A stretch of 47,635 bases of DNA from CAZSNT01 sp964607765 (GCA_964607765.1 CAZSNT010000071.1:1-47635), one strand, 5' to 3'; counted from the stretch's first letter, positions 15,872 through 24,681 are shown. The notes: generated from the sequence alone by a model not told the origin. Numbers and translations: made by a program.

Positions 15872-16783
15872 GTGAAACAGCCGGACTTGCTGACGCAGAC
15901 CATAAACGCGATCACCGCGGCCATCACAGAGCGCTACCGCGTGGATGCGGCAGCGCCCAGGTCAGTCGTTGAGGAGCTGGTCCGGAAAAGCCCGGACCTG
16001 ATGCGAGTCCTCACCGAAGCAGAGACCCTGGACGCCGTACGACGGACGCGCCCCTTCAAGAACGTCGACAAGACAGCGCGACGACGCATCTACCACCAAC
16101 TCCGTACCTACAAACGGAACACCGACGCACTCCACGAAGCCATCGCCGCGCTGGCGCGTTCCCCTCGCGACGCAACAGCAGACCAACGCGCGCTCTGCGA
16201 CCGAATCTGTGCCTTGCACACCAGCACGCGTGAACGTCTCGAAGACGTGGACTCGTTCCACGCCGCGCTGCTGCCGCACATCCGCGGCGCCCACACCATC
16301 CTCGACGTGGGCTGCGGCGTCCACCCGCTGCTGTTCCCTTTCGACCACGCCGACCTGAGCTCGCTTGAGAAGTATGTGGCCGTTGACTCGGACGCAGTCT
16401 GTGTCGATGCGGTCCGGGCCTGCGCTCGCGCTCGCGCCCTCTCGCTGCTGACTGCCGTGCAGTGGGACCTGGACACCGGCTGGGCGCCGTTGCAGACCGC
16501 GGCCGGGATTGGCGAATTCGACGTGGCGTTCATGTTCAAGCTCGTGCCCGTGATCGCCCGGCAGCAGCGTGCACTGCTCCAGACACTCGCCCAAACCCCG
16601 GCAGAACGCTGGGTCGTCACGGTGTCGACCCTGTCCATGACTCGCCGTGAATCGATCGCCAAGCGTGAACTGTCCGTCCTGCGCCGGTTCGCTGCCCTCG
16701 CCAACCGGCGGCTGACCGCAGAATTCAGCGTCGGCGAAGAAGCCGGCGCCATCCTGGAAGCGGAGCGCAACCCCGGGGTCTGA
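15872..16783 (+). CDS. Arm/FmrO-type 16S rRNA methyltransferase homologue
   Basis: This 303-residue protein resembles the FmrO/Arm/Rmt family, whose studied members methylate N7 of G1405 in 16S rRNA and give aminoglycoside resistance. Landmarks in family order are LHTSTRERLEDVDSFH (115-130), the SAM motif ILDVGCGVHPLLFPF (143-157), MFKLVPVIARQQ (221-232) and VVTVSTLSM. The N-terminal 100 residues (RRRIYHQLRTYK) match the helical cofactor-closing subdomain loosely. The start is GTG 15872, with GGCGAGG upstream, directly after the transglycosylase TGA. No aminoglycoside biosynthesis genes are nearby, so a housekeeping or linked modification role is more likely than self-resistance. The true target is untested. 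Confidence 0.82.
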   Translation: MKQPDLLTQTINAITAAITERYRVDAAAPRSVVEELVRKSPDLMRVLTEAETLDAVRRTRPFKNVDKTARRRIYHQLRTYKRNTDALHEAIAALARSPRDATADQRALCDRICALHTSTRERLEDVDSFHAALLPHIRGAHTILDVGCGVHPLLFPFDHADLSSLEKYVAVDSDAVCVDAVRACARARALSLLTAVQWDLDTGWAPLQTAAGIGEFDVAFMFKLVPVIARQQRALLQTLAQTPAERWVVTVSTLSMTRRESIAKRELSVLRRFAALANRRLTAEFSVGEEAGAILEAERNPGV

Positions 16784-16912
16784 GTTCCGCTTTGAAGCGG
16801 CAGTTGGAGTGAGCTTCAGCGAGCGGATCTGTGCCCCGAAAAGCCCCCAAATCAGCCACGGGGAGCCGCTCGCTGAAGCTCGCTCCAACTGCCGCTTGAA
16901 AGCGGGACTCAG
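16780..16912. repeat. 47-bp near-perfect inverted repeat between convergent genes
   Basis: Arms at 16780-16826 and 16866-16912 match at 44 of 47 positions around a 39-nt spacer. The left arm begins exactly at the methyltransferase stop codon, and the right arm ends 14 bp before the stop of the convergent radical-SAM gene. As RNA it would form a very long stem from either strand, which could end transcription in both directions. It has no U-tract, so it may instead be a palindromic mobile repeat. Confidence 0.9.
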
Positions 16913-16926
16913 ACCTGTCGTCGCAC

Positions 16927-18057
16927 TCACTGCCGCACCACGTAGCCCGCAACCTGCCGCAGCCGTTTGCCGCGCACACCGAGGTCGGGGAGAGTCCAGT
17001 TGCTGCCGTTCCGTCGCGCTTTGACAATGCGCGCGGCCGTGGTCGGGCCAATCCCCGGCACACGCAGCAGCGACGATCTCGGCGCGGTCAGGATCGGGAC
17101 AGGGAAGAACTCCGGGTGCGCCTCGGCCCAACGTGTCTTCGGGTCGGTCTCCAGCGACAGGCTCCCGTCCGCATCGAACAGGATGTCTGTCTCGTCCCAG
17201 CGATACTTGCGCATGAGGAAGTCGGCCTGGTACAGACGGTGCTCCCGAGTCAGCAGGTCGCCGGCACCACTCAGACTGAACGGCCGCTGCTCGCCCGGTA
17301 GCGCCGGGTCGCCCAAACCGCGCTGGTACGCGCTGAAGTAGACCCGATCCAGACGCAGGCGCCGATACAGCCCGAACGAGGCACGAACAATCTCCGCGTC
17401 CGTCTCGGTGGCCGCACCGACAATGAACTGCGTGGTCTGTTTGACGCGCGAATGGCGGTTGCCCCGTCCAGTGAGCCGGCTGATCAGCTTCACGGGCCGC
17501 ACAATGTCACGCTGGTAGTCCTTGGTCGCAGAGAGCCGAGCCATGGCCGACGCTTTCGGCACCTCCACGTTCAGCGACACCGCGCTGGCCAGAGACACCG
17601 CCTTCTCAATGGCCGCGTCCGAGGCGCCCGGGATGACCTTCAGGTGGATGTAGCCGCGGTATCTGTGCGTGTGCCGGAGCAGCTCGGCCACCGCAATCAG
17701 TCGATCCATGGTGTGATCGGCACAGCGTACCACGCCGGAGCTCAGAAACAGACCGAACACTTGCCGGCGCCGGACGTAGTCCATGAACACACACGCCACC
17801 TCCTCCGCGGCCAGCGTGCAGCGCGCCGCATCCCGAGTGCAGCGGAACGGACAGTACCGGCAGTCGTTGACGCAGGAGTTGGAGAGCAGCGTCTTCAGCA
17901 TGACCGACGTGCCGCCACTCGGCAGCGACACGGGATACAGCCACATCCCCTCCGGCCCCCGACGACGGTGGTCCTCGTTCCGCTTCGTGCCGCAGGCACA
18001 CGCGAGATCGAACCGAGACGCGTCGGCCAGAAGCTGCAGTTTCTGCTGTGTGTCCAT
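16927..18057 (-). CDS. Putative DNA modification/repair radical SAM protein (TIGR03916-like)
   Basis: This is a 376-residue radical SAM enzyme starting at ATG 18057 (MDTQQKLQLLADASRFD). The cluster motif is C62-x3-C66-x2-C69 in SCVNDCRYCPFRC, preceded by the family segment RRGPEGMWLYPVSLPSGG. VFGLFLSSGVV, GYIHLKVIPGAS and VSLNVEVP follow the TIM-barrel pattern. The C-terminus has a helix-hairpin-helix (LLRVPGIGPTTAARIVKARR), as in this family. TIGR03916 genes usually sit next to a uracil-DNA glycosylase-like gene, and none is in this window. The start has no obvious Shine-Dalgarno. An inverted ATACAGG/CCTGTAT pair lies just upstream and may be an operator. Confidence 0.88.
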   Translation of the reverse strand: MDTQQKLQLLADASRFDLACACGTKRNEDHRRRGPEGMWLYPVSLPSGGTSVMLKTLLSNSCVNDCRYCPFRCTRDAARCTLAAEEVACVFMDYVRRRQVFGLFLSSGVVRCADHTMDRLIAVAELLRHTHRYRGYIHLKVIPGASDAAIEKAVSLASAVSLNVEVPKASAMARLSATKDYQRDIVRPVKLISRLTGRGNRHSRVKQTTQFIVGAATETDAEIVRASFGLYRRLRLDRVYFSAYQRGLGDPALPGEQRPFSLSGAGDLLTREHRLYQADFLMRKYRWDETDILFDADGSLSLETDPKTRWAEAHPEFFPVPILTAPRSSLLRVPGIGPTTAARIVKARRNGSNWTLPDLGVRGKRLRQVAGYVVRQ

Positions 18058-18060
18058 GGC

Positions 18061-18098
18061 ATACAGGCTTATATTTATTGTCTCAGTGCATCCTGTAT
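18061..18098 (-). promoter_or_regulatory. Possible operator upstream of the radical SAM gene
   Basis: ATACAGG (18061-18067) and CCTGTAT (18092-18098) form a 7-bp inverted pair enclosing an AT-rich segment that, on the minus strand, contains a TATAAG -10-like box. It ends 3 bp before the start codon. The symmetry and position suggest repressor binding, and the family's link to DNA repair makes an SOS-type regulator conceivable. No match to a specific consensus is claimed. Confidence 0.3.
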
Positions 18099-18325
18099 AC
18101 ACTAACACGACCTCGCTTGCAAGGCCAGAACAGACTGCTAAAAAGTAGCGCCCCCTTGCACTGTGCCGATGCCTGTGAAGATGTGCCCCAAACACTGCCG
18201 CAGCACTCCTTATCCGCAGCCCTCCCAGCCAGGACGTCGCGGACCGCCATTCTCCGCTTCTGCGGTCACGCCGAGAGGCAGGGAACCGGGCAGAAGCGAC
18301 AGACTGGCCCGGCCTCAGGCAAGGC
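18099..18325. other. Divergent intergenic region
   Basis: Together with the flanking regulatory sites, this roughly 300-bp stretch (18058-18359) separates the divergent radical-SAM and methyltransferase/PQQ genes. I see no coding potential, RNA gene or clear repeat in the central part. Confidence 0.5.
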
Positions 18326-18354
18326 TTGACAAGCTCGCGGAGCAGGTGTAAGAA
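18326..18354 (+). promoter_or_regulatory. Sigma70-like promoter close to the start codon
   Basis: TTGACA at 18326-18331 is a perfect -35 box. Seventeen bases later TAAGAA (18349-18354) is a fair -10. Transcription would begin about 7 nt further on, essentially at ATG 18360, and no Shine-Dalgarno is evident. If used, the transcript would be leaderless. Confidence 0.35.
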
Positions 18355-18359
18355 CAGAC

Positions 18360-21300
18360 ATGCGAAGTGTGAAGGTCTTCTTCTTCTCCCTGGCCATCGT
18401 GCCTCTTGGCGCGGCGGAGTTACCGAGACCAATTGTCGAGGCAGCGGAACGCGCCCTGGCAGTGGGTGGCCGGACACGCGGCTTCTGCGTCGATGTGCGG
18501 TGCGGCAACGGGCAGCTTATGGCTGCCATCGCGGAGCGGTCGGAGCTGTTCGTGCACGGCCTGGAGGCAACCGATGAACGCGTCGAAGAGGCGCGGCAGA
18601 CGCTGTCCCCTCTCGGGGTTTACGGCGACCGCGTGGCCGTGGAGCGGGGGAACCCGGATCGCCGCCTGCCGTACCCGGACTACTGCGCCAACCTGGTGGT
18701 CCGTGGTGACTTGCTGGCCGATGGGCACGACGACACGAACTGGCCCGAGGTGCTGCGCATCCTGCGGCCGGGCGGCGTGGCCGTGATTGGCACTCATGCG
18801 CCGCGGCCTGAGATGACGGAGGCGAGGCTGCGGGCCACGCTCAAGGCGGCCGGCGCAACTGACGTCACGATCCGCACAGTCAATGGTCTGTGGGCCTGTG
18901 TCCGGCGGGAAACGCCCCGAGGCATGGCCGACTGGAGCCACGATCTGCGTGGATCGGGTGGCAATAACCCCTGTGTGCCGGACAGTTTGGTTCGAGCTCC
19001 CTTCCACACGCTCTGGATGGCCGAGCCGTTGTCATTCAACAAGTTCGGCATCCCGCTCGTCAGTGGTGGGCGAGTGCTGCTGCGGCACGGCGGGATTCGG
19101 GGCGAGAAGCCCAAGAAGCAAGGGGACCTGGTTCAGGCGTTCGATGCCTACAACGGCACGCAGCTCTGGGAGAAACGCCTGCCGATGCCGAACGGCCACG
19201 ACTTTGTGGCAGTCGCTGGTGCGGCCCTCGCAGAGGCGGGTGACGCACTCGTCTCTCTTGCCGCAGAAGACGGACGTGAGCTCTGGCGCCGGCTCCCGAA
19301 TGAAATCGCTCCTGGCCTGGTCGACTGGACCTGGTACGCCGCGAGCGAAGGTGTGGTGACCGCGGCGTTGGCGGCTCCGGCCCCCGACGGCGGCAAACGC
19401 GGGCGTTTCCCGCATGTGGTTCTTGTGGGGCTCCGGGCCGCAGACGGCAGACTGCTTTGGCAACACCGTCCCGAGAGTCCGTTCGGCCCGACTGCCATCG
19501 GCGGACGCCGCGTCTACTACGCCTCGGCCAACGACCGGATCGCGGCAGTGGACGCTGCTGGCGGCGGCATGCACTGGGAGACGGAAGCGAAACGCGTGAC
19601 CTCGGTCGTCTTCCACGAGGGACACCTCTACACGAACCGAGGCGTATACGCCGCTGCGGACGGAACCTCCGTGCGCGGTGGGCACGCGCGCGGCATTCTT
19701 GTCGGGACACGCCTGTTCAGCGGCAACTTCCGCGGACTCACAGGCCGAGATCTGACCACGGGGAAGTCCGTGGCCATGCCGGAGATCCTGCAGGACCCCT
19801 ATTGCCCGAAAACCGGTATTCCCAAGGGATCGTGGTGTTACGGGCGGTGTGTGCCGGCACGCGCCTCGACGCACTGTTACGTGTTCAGTGCCGGTGGCGC
19901 CATGGTCGCCGACCTGCGCACCACCACGCTCTTCCCGTGCGAGCAGTTCCGTGGCAATTGCCGTACGGGTGTCATACCGGCGTGCGGGCTGCTCTATTCG
20001 TCGCCAAGCGGGTGCCGCTGCGTGTTCCCGGTGCGCGGACAGGTGGCCCTGGTGCCGGTGGGCGACGACTTCTACTGGGCCCGGCCCGGCTCTCGGCCCC
20101 CGCCGCAGCTTGAGCGCGGCCCAGCCTACGGGGAGACGGTCACGGACGCGGACACAAACGCGGCTTGGCCGGCTTTCCGCCATGACTCGGGGCGCAGTGC
20201 CGTGCTCTCAGCCCCCCTCACCGGGCCGTTCGAGACATCGTGGTCGACGTCGCTTCCCGGCCGTCTCACGCCCCCCGCGCTGGCGGACGAGAAGGTCTTC
20301 GTCGGGTCCGACCGTCACGCGTGCTATGCACTGGACGCTCGCGACGGACGCCTGCTTTGGCAGTACCGAACCGGCGGCGACGTACCTGTCACGCCAACGT
20401 ACTGGCAGGGACGTGTGTACCTGGGGAGCCTCGACGGTTGGGTCTATTGCCTGGATGCCGGTGACGGACGCCTCGCTTGGCGGTTCCGTGGTGCGCCGCA
20501 CGAGCGCAAGTTCCTCTTCCGGGGGCGGCCGCGGTCTCTCTGGCCGATCGGAGGCGGCGTGATCGTGGAGGACGGCGTAGCGCTGTTCTACGCCGGGTAC
20601 AGCGCCTCGGACCGGGTCTTTGTCTGGGCGCTCGATGCTGTGACCGGGAAGACGCTCTGGTGCAACGACGGGCTCGGGCGTGCCGTTGACATCACTGGCG
20701 GCGAGGGCGGCGTGTCCCCAACCGGCGTCTCGACAAGTGGTGTCCTGGCCGCATCAACGGATATGCTGTACGTGCCGCACGGCATGCGTACGCCTGCCGG
20801 CCTGCAGCGCAGCGACGGCAAGCTGCGCTTCTGGAACTGGCGCGGGGACAGCACGCAGCGCTCCAACATCCACGTGCAGCACCTGGGCGGCGCCAACCTC
20901 GCCCTCGGCGCGAGCCTGCTCTTCATAGGTGGCCCCGATGCCAACACCGGCGCGAAGCAGGCGTTCAGAGCCGTGGACGCCGAAACCGGGCGCTTCTGGG
21001 GAGCAGACGACGCCCGTCTGTTCGCCAAGGCCGGACGCGATCCGGAGACCGGAAATGCAGTCCAGGTGAAACAGTCGCTGTGGGGGACGTATGCGTTGGA
21101 CTTCGGCGACCGTGTAGCGCCGGTCGTGGCGGGTGGCGGCATCTTCGTGCATCGGCACGGGCGAGTGAGTTACCACGCACTGGACTCGTACCTCGAAGCC
21201 CAGTTTGCCAAACCAACCGGCACGAACGCGATGTGGCAGACGCGAGTACCCGGTAACTTCGTGCTCGTGGCGGGGGATCAGGCCGTCTGCATCGACACCG

Positions 21301-21470
21301 GCGCTCGAAAGGCGCATGTCGTGGCCCTGAATGACGGCGCTCCACTTTGGACGGGCGCTTTCCCGGGCGAGGGCACGATCCTGGCCAACGGCGTGGCTGC
21401 AGCCCCCGACGCGCTTGTCGCGGTGACGGACAAAGGAGACGTCGTGTGTCTGCACAGACAGAGCAGGTAG
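18360..21470 (+). CDS. Exported methyltransferase-like / PQQ beta-propeller fusion protein
   Basis: This is a 1036-residue exported protein with a signal peptide at 1-19 (VKVFFFSLAIVPLGAA). Residues about 20-180 are a class I methyltransferase-like fold: FCVDVRCGNGQL at motif I, GLEATDERVEEARQ for the ribose strand, and ILRPGGVAVIG late. Two blocks of PQQ-type propeller follow, with repeats such as ALDARDGRLLWQYR and CLDAGDGRLAWRFR. SAM is not expected outside the cytoplasm, so the first domain may bind another ligand. The second block contains HDSGRSAVL, like the entry to PQQ propellers. It overlaps the next gene, which has the same architecture. The function is unknown; such fusions recur in Planctomycetes and Lentisphaerota. 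Confidence 0.85.
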   Translation: MRSVKVFFFSLAIVPLGAAELPRPIVEAAERALAVGGRTRGFCVDVRCGNGQLMAAIAERSELFVHGLEATDERVEEARQTLSPLGVYGDRVAVERGNPDRRLPYPDYCANLVVRGDLLADGHDDTNWPEVLRILRPGGVAVIGTHAPRPEMTEARLRATLKAAGATDVTIRTVNGLWACVRRETPRGMADWSHDLRGSGGNNPCVPDSLVRAPFHTLWMAEPLSFNKFGIPLVSGGRVLLRHGGIRGEKPKKQGDLVQAFDAYNGTQLWEKRLPMPNGHDFVAVAGAALAEAGDALVSLAAEDGRELWRRLPNEIAPGLVDWTWYAASEGVVTAALAAPAPDGGKRGRFPHVVLVGLRAADGRLLWQHRPESPFGPTAIGGRRVYYASANDRIAAVDAAGGGMHWETEAKRVTSVVFHEGHLYTNRGVYAAADGTSVRGGHARGILVGTRLFSGNFRGLTGRDLTTGKSVAMPEILQDPYCPKTGIPKGSWCYGRCVPARASTHCYVFSAGGAMVADLRTTTLFPCEQFRGNCRTGVIPACGLLYSSPSGCRCVFPVRGQVALVPVGDDFYWARPGSRPPPQLERGPAYGETVTDADTNAAWPAFRHDSGRSAVLSAPLTGPFETSWSTSLPGRLTPPALADEKVFVGSDRHACYALDARDGRLLWQYRTGGDVPVTPTYWQGRVYLGSLDGWVYCLDAGDGRLAWRFRGAPHERKFLFRGRPRSLWPIGGGVIVEDGVALFYAGYSASDRVFVWALDAVTGKTLWCNDGLGRAVDITGGEGGVSPTGVSTSGVLAASTDMLYVPHGMRTPAGLQRSDGKLRFWNWRGDSTQRSNIHVQHLGGANLALGASLLFIGGPDANTGAKQAFRAVDAETGRFWGADDARLFAKAGRDPETGNAVQVKQSLWGTYALDFGDRVAPVVAGGGIFVHRHGRVSYHALDSYLEAQFAKPTGTNAMWQTRVPGNFVLVAGDQAVCIDTGARKAHVVALNDGAPLWTGAFPGEGTILANGVAAAPDALVAVTDKGDVVCLHRQSR

Positions 21471-23725
21471 GTTGCGGGACACGGAGGCATGAAACCGCCT
21501 CTGTGCGACGAGGCGAACGGCTCGGCCGATGCCTACGCGTCAGCCTGGGAACAGCCGCGCTGCTCGGCGCGACGACTGTCCTGGGGCAGGGAAGACGCCC
21601 TTCGCCTGCGTGGCTGGAAACTGCGCTCAAAGACGGGCCGAATGCTGGGTTCTGCGTCGTGGTGGGGGTCACGGACGGAGCAATTGCGTCGGCAATGGCA
21701 CAGCGTGGGTTCCTCGTGCATGCCGTTGCGGCAGACGCCTCGCAGCTGACGCGCGTGCGGGCCCGGTTGAATGAGCTGGCACCTAGTGAACTTGTACGGG
21801 CAGACCGCTGTGAGTTGGCGCCCCTGCCCTACGCGCCGGATCTGGCGAACGTAGTGATCGTCCCGGACTGGGCCTCAGCGAGCGCGAATGGGCTCACCCG
21901 GGACGAAGTAGCGCGCATCCTGGCGCCCGATGGGCTGGCGTGTCTTGGCCCCGGCAAGTCGTTCCGGAAAGCTGCTCCTCCGAGGTGGCTGCACGGCACT
22001 CACTACCGCGATGGGAACGGCGTCCACCCCGACTCGGCCGGGCCTTTCGTCCGCCTCCAGTGGCTGGCCGGACCGGTGCGACCCAGCGAACGCTACCGCG
22101 GCGTGCTGGCCTACGAGTCTTGCGGCGGGCGCAACTTCTGTGTCCGCAGAGCGGAGAGTTCCGCCGGGCCCAAGCGCGGCATGATGCTGAGCGCGCTCGA
22201 TGCGTCGAACGGACTGCGACTGTGGGAACGGGGGGTAGAGCGCGAGTTCGTGCTGGCCACGCGCAACCGCGTTTACGCGGTGGCCGAGGGCAAGCTGTTG
22301 GCGCTGTCTGCCGCGAGCGGCGATACGGTAGCCGATCTGGGTCCGGCAGGCGGACTCCGCACCGTCCTCCGCAAAGACGGCAAACTCGTGCTTGTCGGAC
22401 GCGGCCCAACCCGGCTCGTGCACGGTGAGACAACAGAGGTCCTGTGGGAGTCGAAGCAGCGCTCGTACCACGGGTGGGCGGCGATGGGCGACGGGCGCAT
22501 CTTCTTCTCGGGCTACGCCAAACCCGTCCCCATTGTCTGCCTCGACGCAGAAACCGGCGCCACAAACTGGAGTCGCGAAGGGCCGCCGCGGCCCGGAGCT
22601 TACCTCTGCCAGGCCGGCGTGCTCGTGGTCTCCACCCGCAAGGGATTTTACGCCTATTCTGCCGCGGACGGCACGGCGCTTTGGGAACAACTCGACCAGG
22701 AGAACAGCGGCATTGAGGCCCACCACCGCAAGTGCATGTTCTTCCGTGACGGCCTTCTGTGGACGCAGAACAAGTCCGGCACGCCCTGGGCCGCCCTGGA
22801 CATCCGCACCGGCGAACTCAGGAAGCGTCTGGGTTACCCCGGTCCCGTGGCAGCCAAGCGTTGTTCTCCGGCGCGGGCAACGACGCGCTACCTGATCGAC
22901 GACTCGAACGTGCTGCTCGAGACCGCCACAGGACGGGCGTTCACCGTCCCGGGCGTGCGGTCCGGCTGCAGTTTCGGCTTCCTCCCCGCCAACGGGATGC
23001 TCTACTCGGTGCCGAGCCTCTGTACCTGTTACCCGGTGCTCCGCGGGTTCCTGGCCCTTGCGCCGGCCACAGCGGACGGCGCTGAGCCAGGCCCACGGCT
23101 TGAGCGTGGGCCAGCCTGGGACACGCGCGCGGGAGTAACCCCGCGCCCTTGGCGCTTCCAGGCGGGAGGGAGGGTCGACGGACCGCCAACAGTAGTGGAA
23201 GACATGGTGTTGTTCGGTGCGCGCGACGGGTTCGTCTACTGCCTTCGAGCCGCGGACGGGGCGTTGCGTTGGCGGTTCCGGGCAGCCCCGCGCGATCGGC
23301 GGATCATAGCCCACGGTGAAGTCGAGTCGGAATGGCCCGTAAACGGACCACTGCTGCTGCACGACGGCAAGGTCTGGGCTGTGGCCGGGCGCAGCTCAGA
23401 GCTGGAAGGCGGTGTCTCGGTCTATGCTCTCGAGCCGGCAAGCGGCAAGATCGCCTCCTGCCGCGAGCTGCGCCACGTCGCATTCCACGGAGGCATCCGT
23501 GGCAATAACCGGATCGTCTTGGCGCAGCCGCCCGTCCTGACCGGTGACTGCATCTATGTGCATGCATGGAGGGTGGACACACGCACGGACGAGGAGGAAA
23601 TCCGCAAAGGACACCCGTGGCCGCAGACCGAGAAGTCGACAACGGCACAGGCCCCCGCCGGAACGTCGCTCTATCACACAGACGCGGCGGGGGACGTCGT
23701 CCGCCGGGACGCTCCCCGTCAGTAG
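21446..23725 (+). CDS. Second exported methyltransferase-like / PQQ propeller protein
   Basis: This protein of about 759 residues is a shorter relative of the preceding one. GTG 21446 has AGGAG 8 nt upstream and overlaps the previous gene by 25 bp. GTG 21503 is an alternative that starts directly before the signal peptide (RRGERLGRCLRVSLGTAALL). A degenerate methyltransferase-like region follows (FCVVVGVTDGAIASAMAQRG, then ILAPDGLACLGPG); its glycine motif is more eroded than in the neighbour. Propeller repeats include CLDAETGATNWSRE, AYSAADGTALWEQ and CLRAADGALRWRFR. It ends 3 bp from a convergent pseudopilin gene. The two genes are probably co-transcribed and their products may form a pair on the cell surface or in the periplasm. 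Confidence 0.8.
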   Translation: MSAQTEQVGCGTRRHETASVRRGERLGRCLRVSLGTAALLGATTVLGQGRRPSPAWLETALKDGPNAGFCVVVGVTDGAIASAMAQRGFLVHAVAADASQLTRVRARLNELAPSELVRADRCELAPLPYAPDLANVVIVPDWASASANGLTRDEVARILAPDGLACLGPGKSFRKAAPPRWLHGTHYRDGNGVHPDSAGPFVRLQWLAGPVRPSERYRGVLAYESCGGRNFCVRRAESSAGPKRGMMLSALDASNGLRLWERGVEREFVLATRNRVYAVAEGKLLALSAASGDTVADLGPAGGLRTVLRKDGKLVLVGRGPTRLVHGETTEVLWESKQRSYHGWAAMGDGRIFFSGYAKPVPIVCLDAETGATNWSREGPPRPGAYLCQAGVLVVSTRKGFYAYSAADGTALWEQLDQENSGIEAHHRKCMFFRDGLLWTQNKSGTPWAALDIRTGELRKRLGYPGPVAAKRCSPARATTRYLIDDSNVLLETATGRAFTVPGVRSGCSFGFLPANGMLYSVPSLCTCYPVLRGFLALAPATADGAEPGPRLERGPAWDTRAGVTPRPWRFQAGGRVDGPPTVVEDMVLFGARDGFVYCLRAADGALRWRFRAAPRDRRIIAHGEVESEWPVNGPLLLHDGKVWAVAGRSSELEGGVSVYALEPASGKIASCRELRHVAFHGGIRGNNRIVLAQPPVLTGDCIYVHAWRVDTRTDEEEIRKGHPWPQTEKSTTAQAPAGTSLYHTDAAGDVVRRDAPRQ

Positions 23726-23728
23726 ACG

Positions 23729-24535
23729 CTATGGGGGGTTCGGATTGTCCGTCATGTCCGCCGTGCTGACGCTCTTCACGAGCCGGCTGCCTGCGTGACC
23801 GTCGTAGTGGAAGAAGACACCCCGGCCGAGTCCGTGCCGTTTGTCACTCAGGTCGAGGGTGCGCGCTGTGCCGAGGTACCGGCCAAGGTGGTTTCTCCTG
23901 AACAGGTCGTACTTCCCGAACACGTTGATGGCATTGTAGCGATTGGCCTCCGTCAGGTACATGTAGCGGGACGGGTCGGGAACCACATGTAGCTTTGTGC
24001 GCCCCACCGCCGGCATCGGCTCCCCCACAAACGAGAACGCGTTGATGCAGTAGCTCCAGGCAACGCCTTCGACTTTGACCGACTTGCCGGTGAGGGGGTG
24101 AGTTGCCGTGAACGGCGCGTGCCGCGAGGCCACGTAGCCCGCCTCGCCGGGGCCCGGCGTAGGGGGCTGGGACGGGCATTGCAGCAGATCGTGGTCCAGG
24201 AATACGGCGGCCAACGGCCTGTCGCGCGCCGTGCTCGCGATCGGCGGCGACAGCATGGGGAACGACGGGCCGCCCAGGTAGGCGAGGCAATGCTCGATGA
24301 AGCAGGGGTACGCGTGGTACATATTGGGTGTGTAGTCACGCATGGTGTAGCCGTCATAGTCCTCGGCATAGAAGAACATCGTCATGCCGATCTGACGGAG
24401 GTTGCTGACACAGGAGACCGTCTTGCACGCCACACGAGCCCGCGAGAGAGCCGGCAGCAGCATAGCTGCGAGGATGGCGATGATGGCAATCACCACCAGC
24501 AGTTCGATGAGTGTGAACGCTCGTTTCATGTCCAT
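23729..24535 (-). CDS. Prepilin-type pseudopilin with H-X9-DG-like C-terminus
   Basis: This is a 268-residue protein with a class III prepilin signal: MKRAFTLIELLVVIAIIAIL, cleaved before the Phe, with Glu5 present. LPALSRARVACKTVSCVSNL follows, a form typical of Lentisphaerota and Verrucomicrobiota. The C-terminus has RHGLGRGVFFHYDGHAG, resembling the H-X9-DG motif of TIGR04294 but with one more residue between His and Asp. Starts at 24535 and 24529 (two codons apart) cannot be separated. It lies downstream of two secreted glycosidase genes on the same strand. Such pseudopilins are numerous in these phyla; their role in surface polysaccharide handling is suspected but unproven. Confidence 0.88.
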   Translation of the reverse strand: MDMKRAFTLIELLVVIAIIAILAAMLLPALSRARVACKTVSCVSNLRQIGMTMFFYAEDYDGYTMRDYTPNMYHAYPCFIEHCLAYLGGPSFPMLSPPIASTARDRPLAAVFLDHDLLQCPSQPPTPGPGEAGYVASRHAPFTATHPLTGKSVKVEGVAWSYCINAFSFVGEPMPAVGRTKLHVVPDPSRYMYLTEANRYNAINVFGKYDLFRRNHLGRYLGTARTLDLSDKRHGLGRGVFFHYDGHAGSRLVKSVSTADMTDNPNPP

Positions 24536-24681
24536 ACTGTCGGGACGGGGCAGAGCGTGGCTGTGACCGTCTCCGAACCACTCCCTGCCTACCACCACAC
24601 GCGACGTGTGGATCATAGCCCCGATCGCGCCCAAATGCAAGAATCGCGGGCCGGGCAGATGCCGGCGGGAGCCGGCATGGG

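Noticed and set aside
15872..16783. Aminoglycoside self-resistance gene of an antibiotic cluster
   Set aside because: No aminoglycoside biosynthesis or transport genes are nearby; the neighbour is a transglycosylase.
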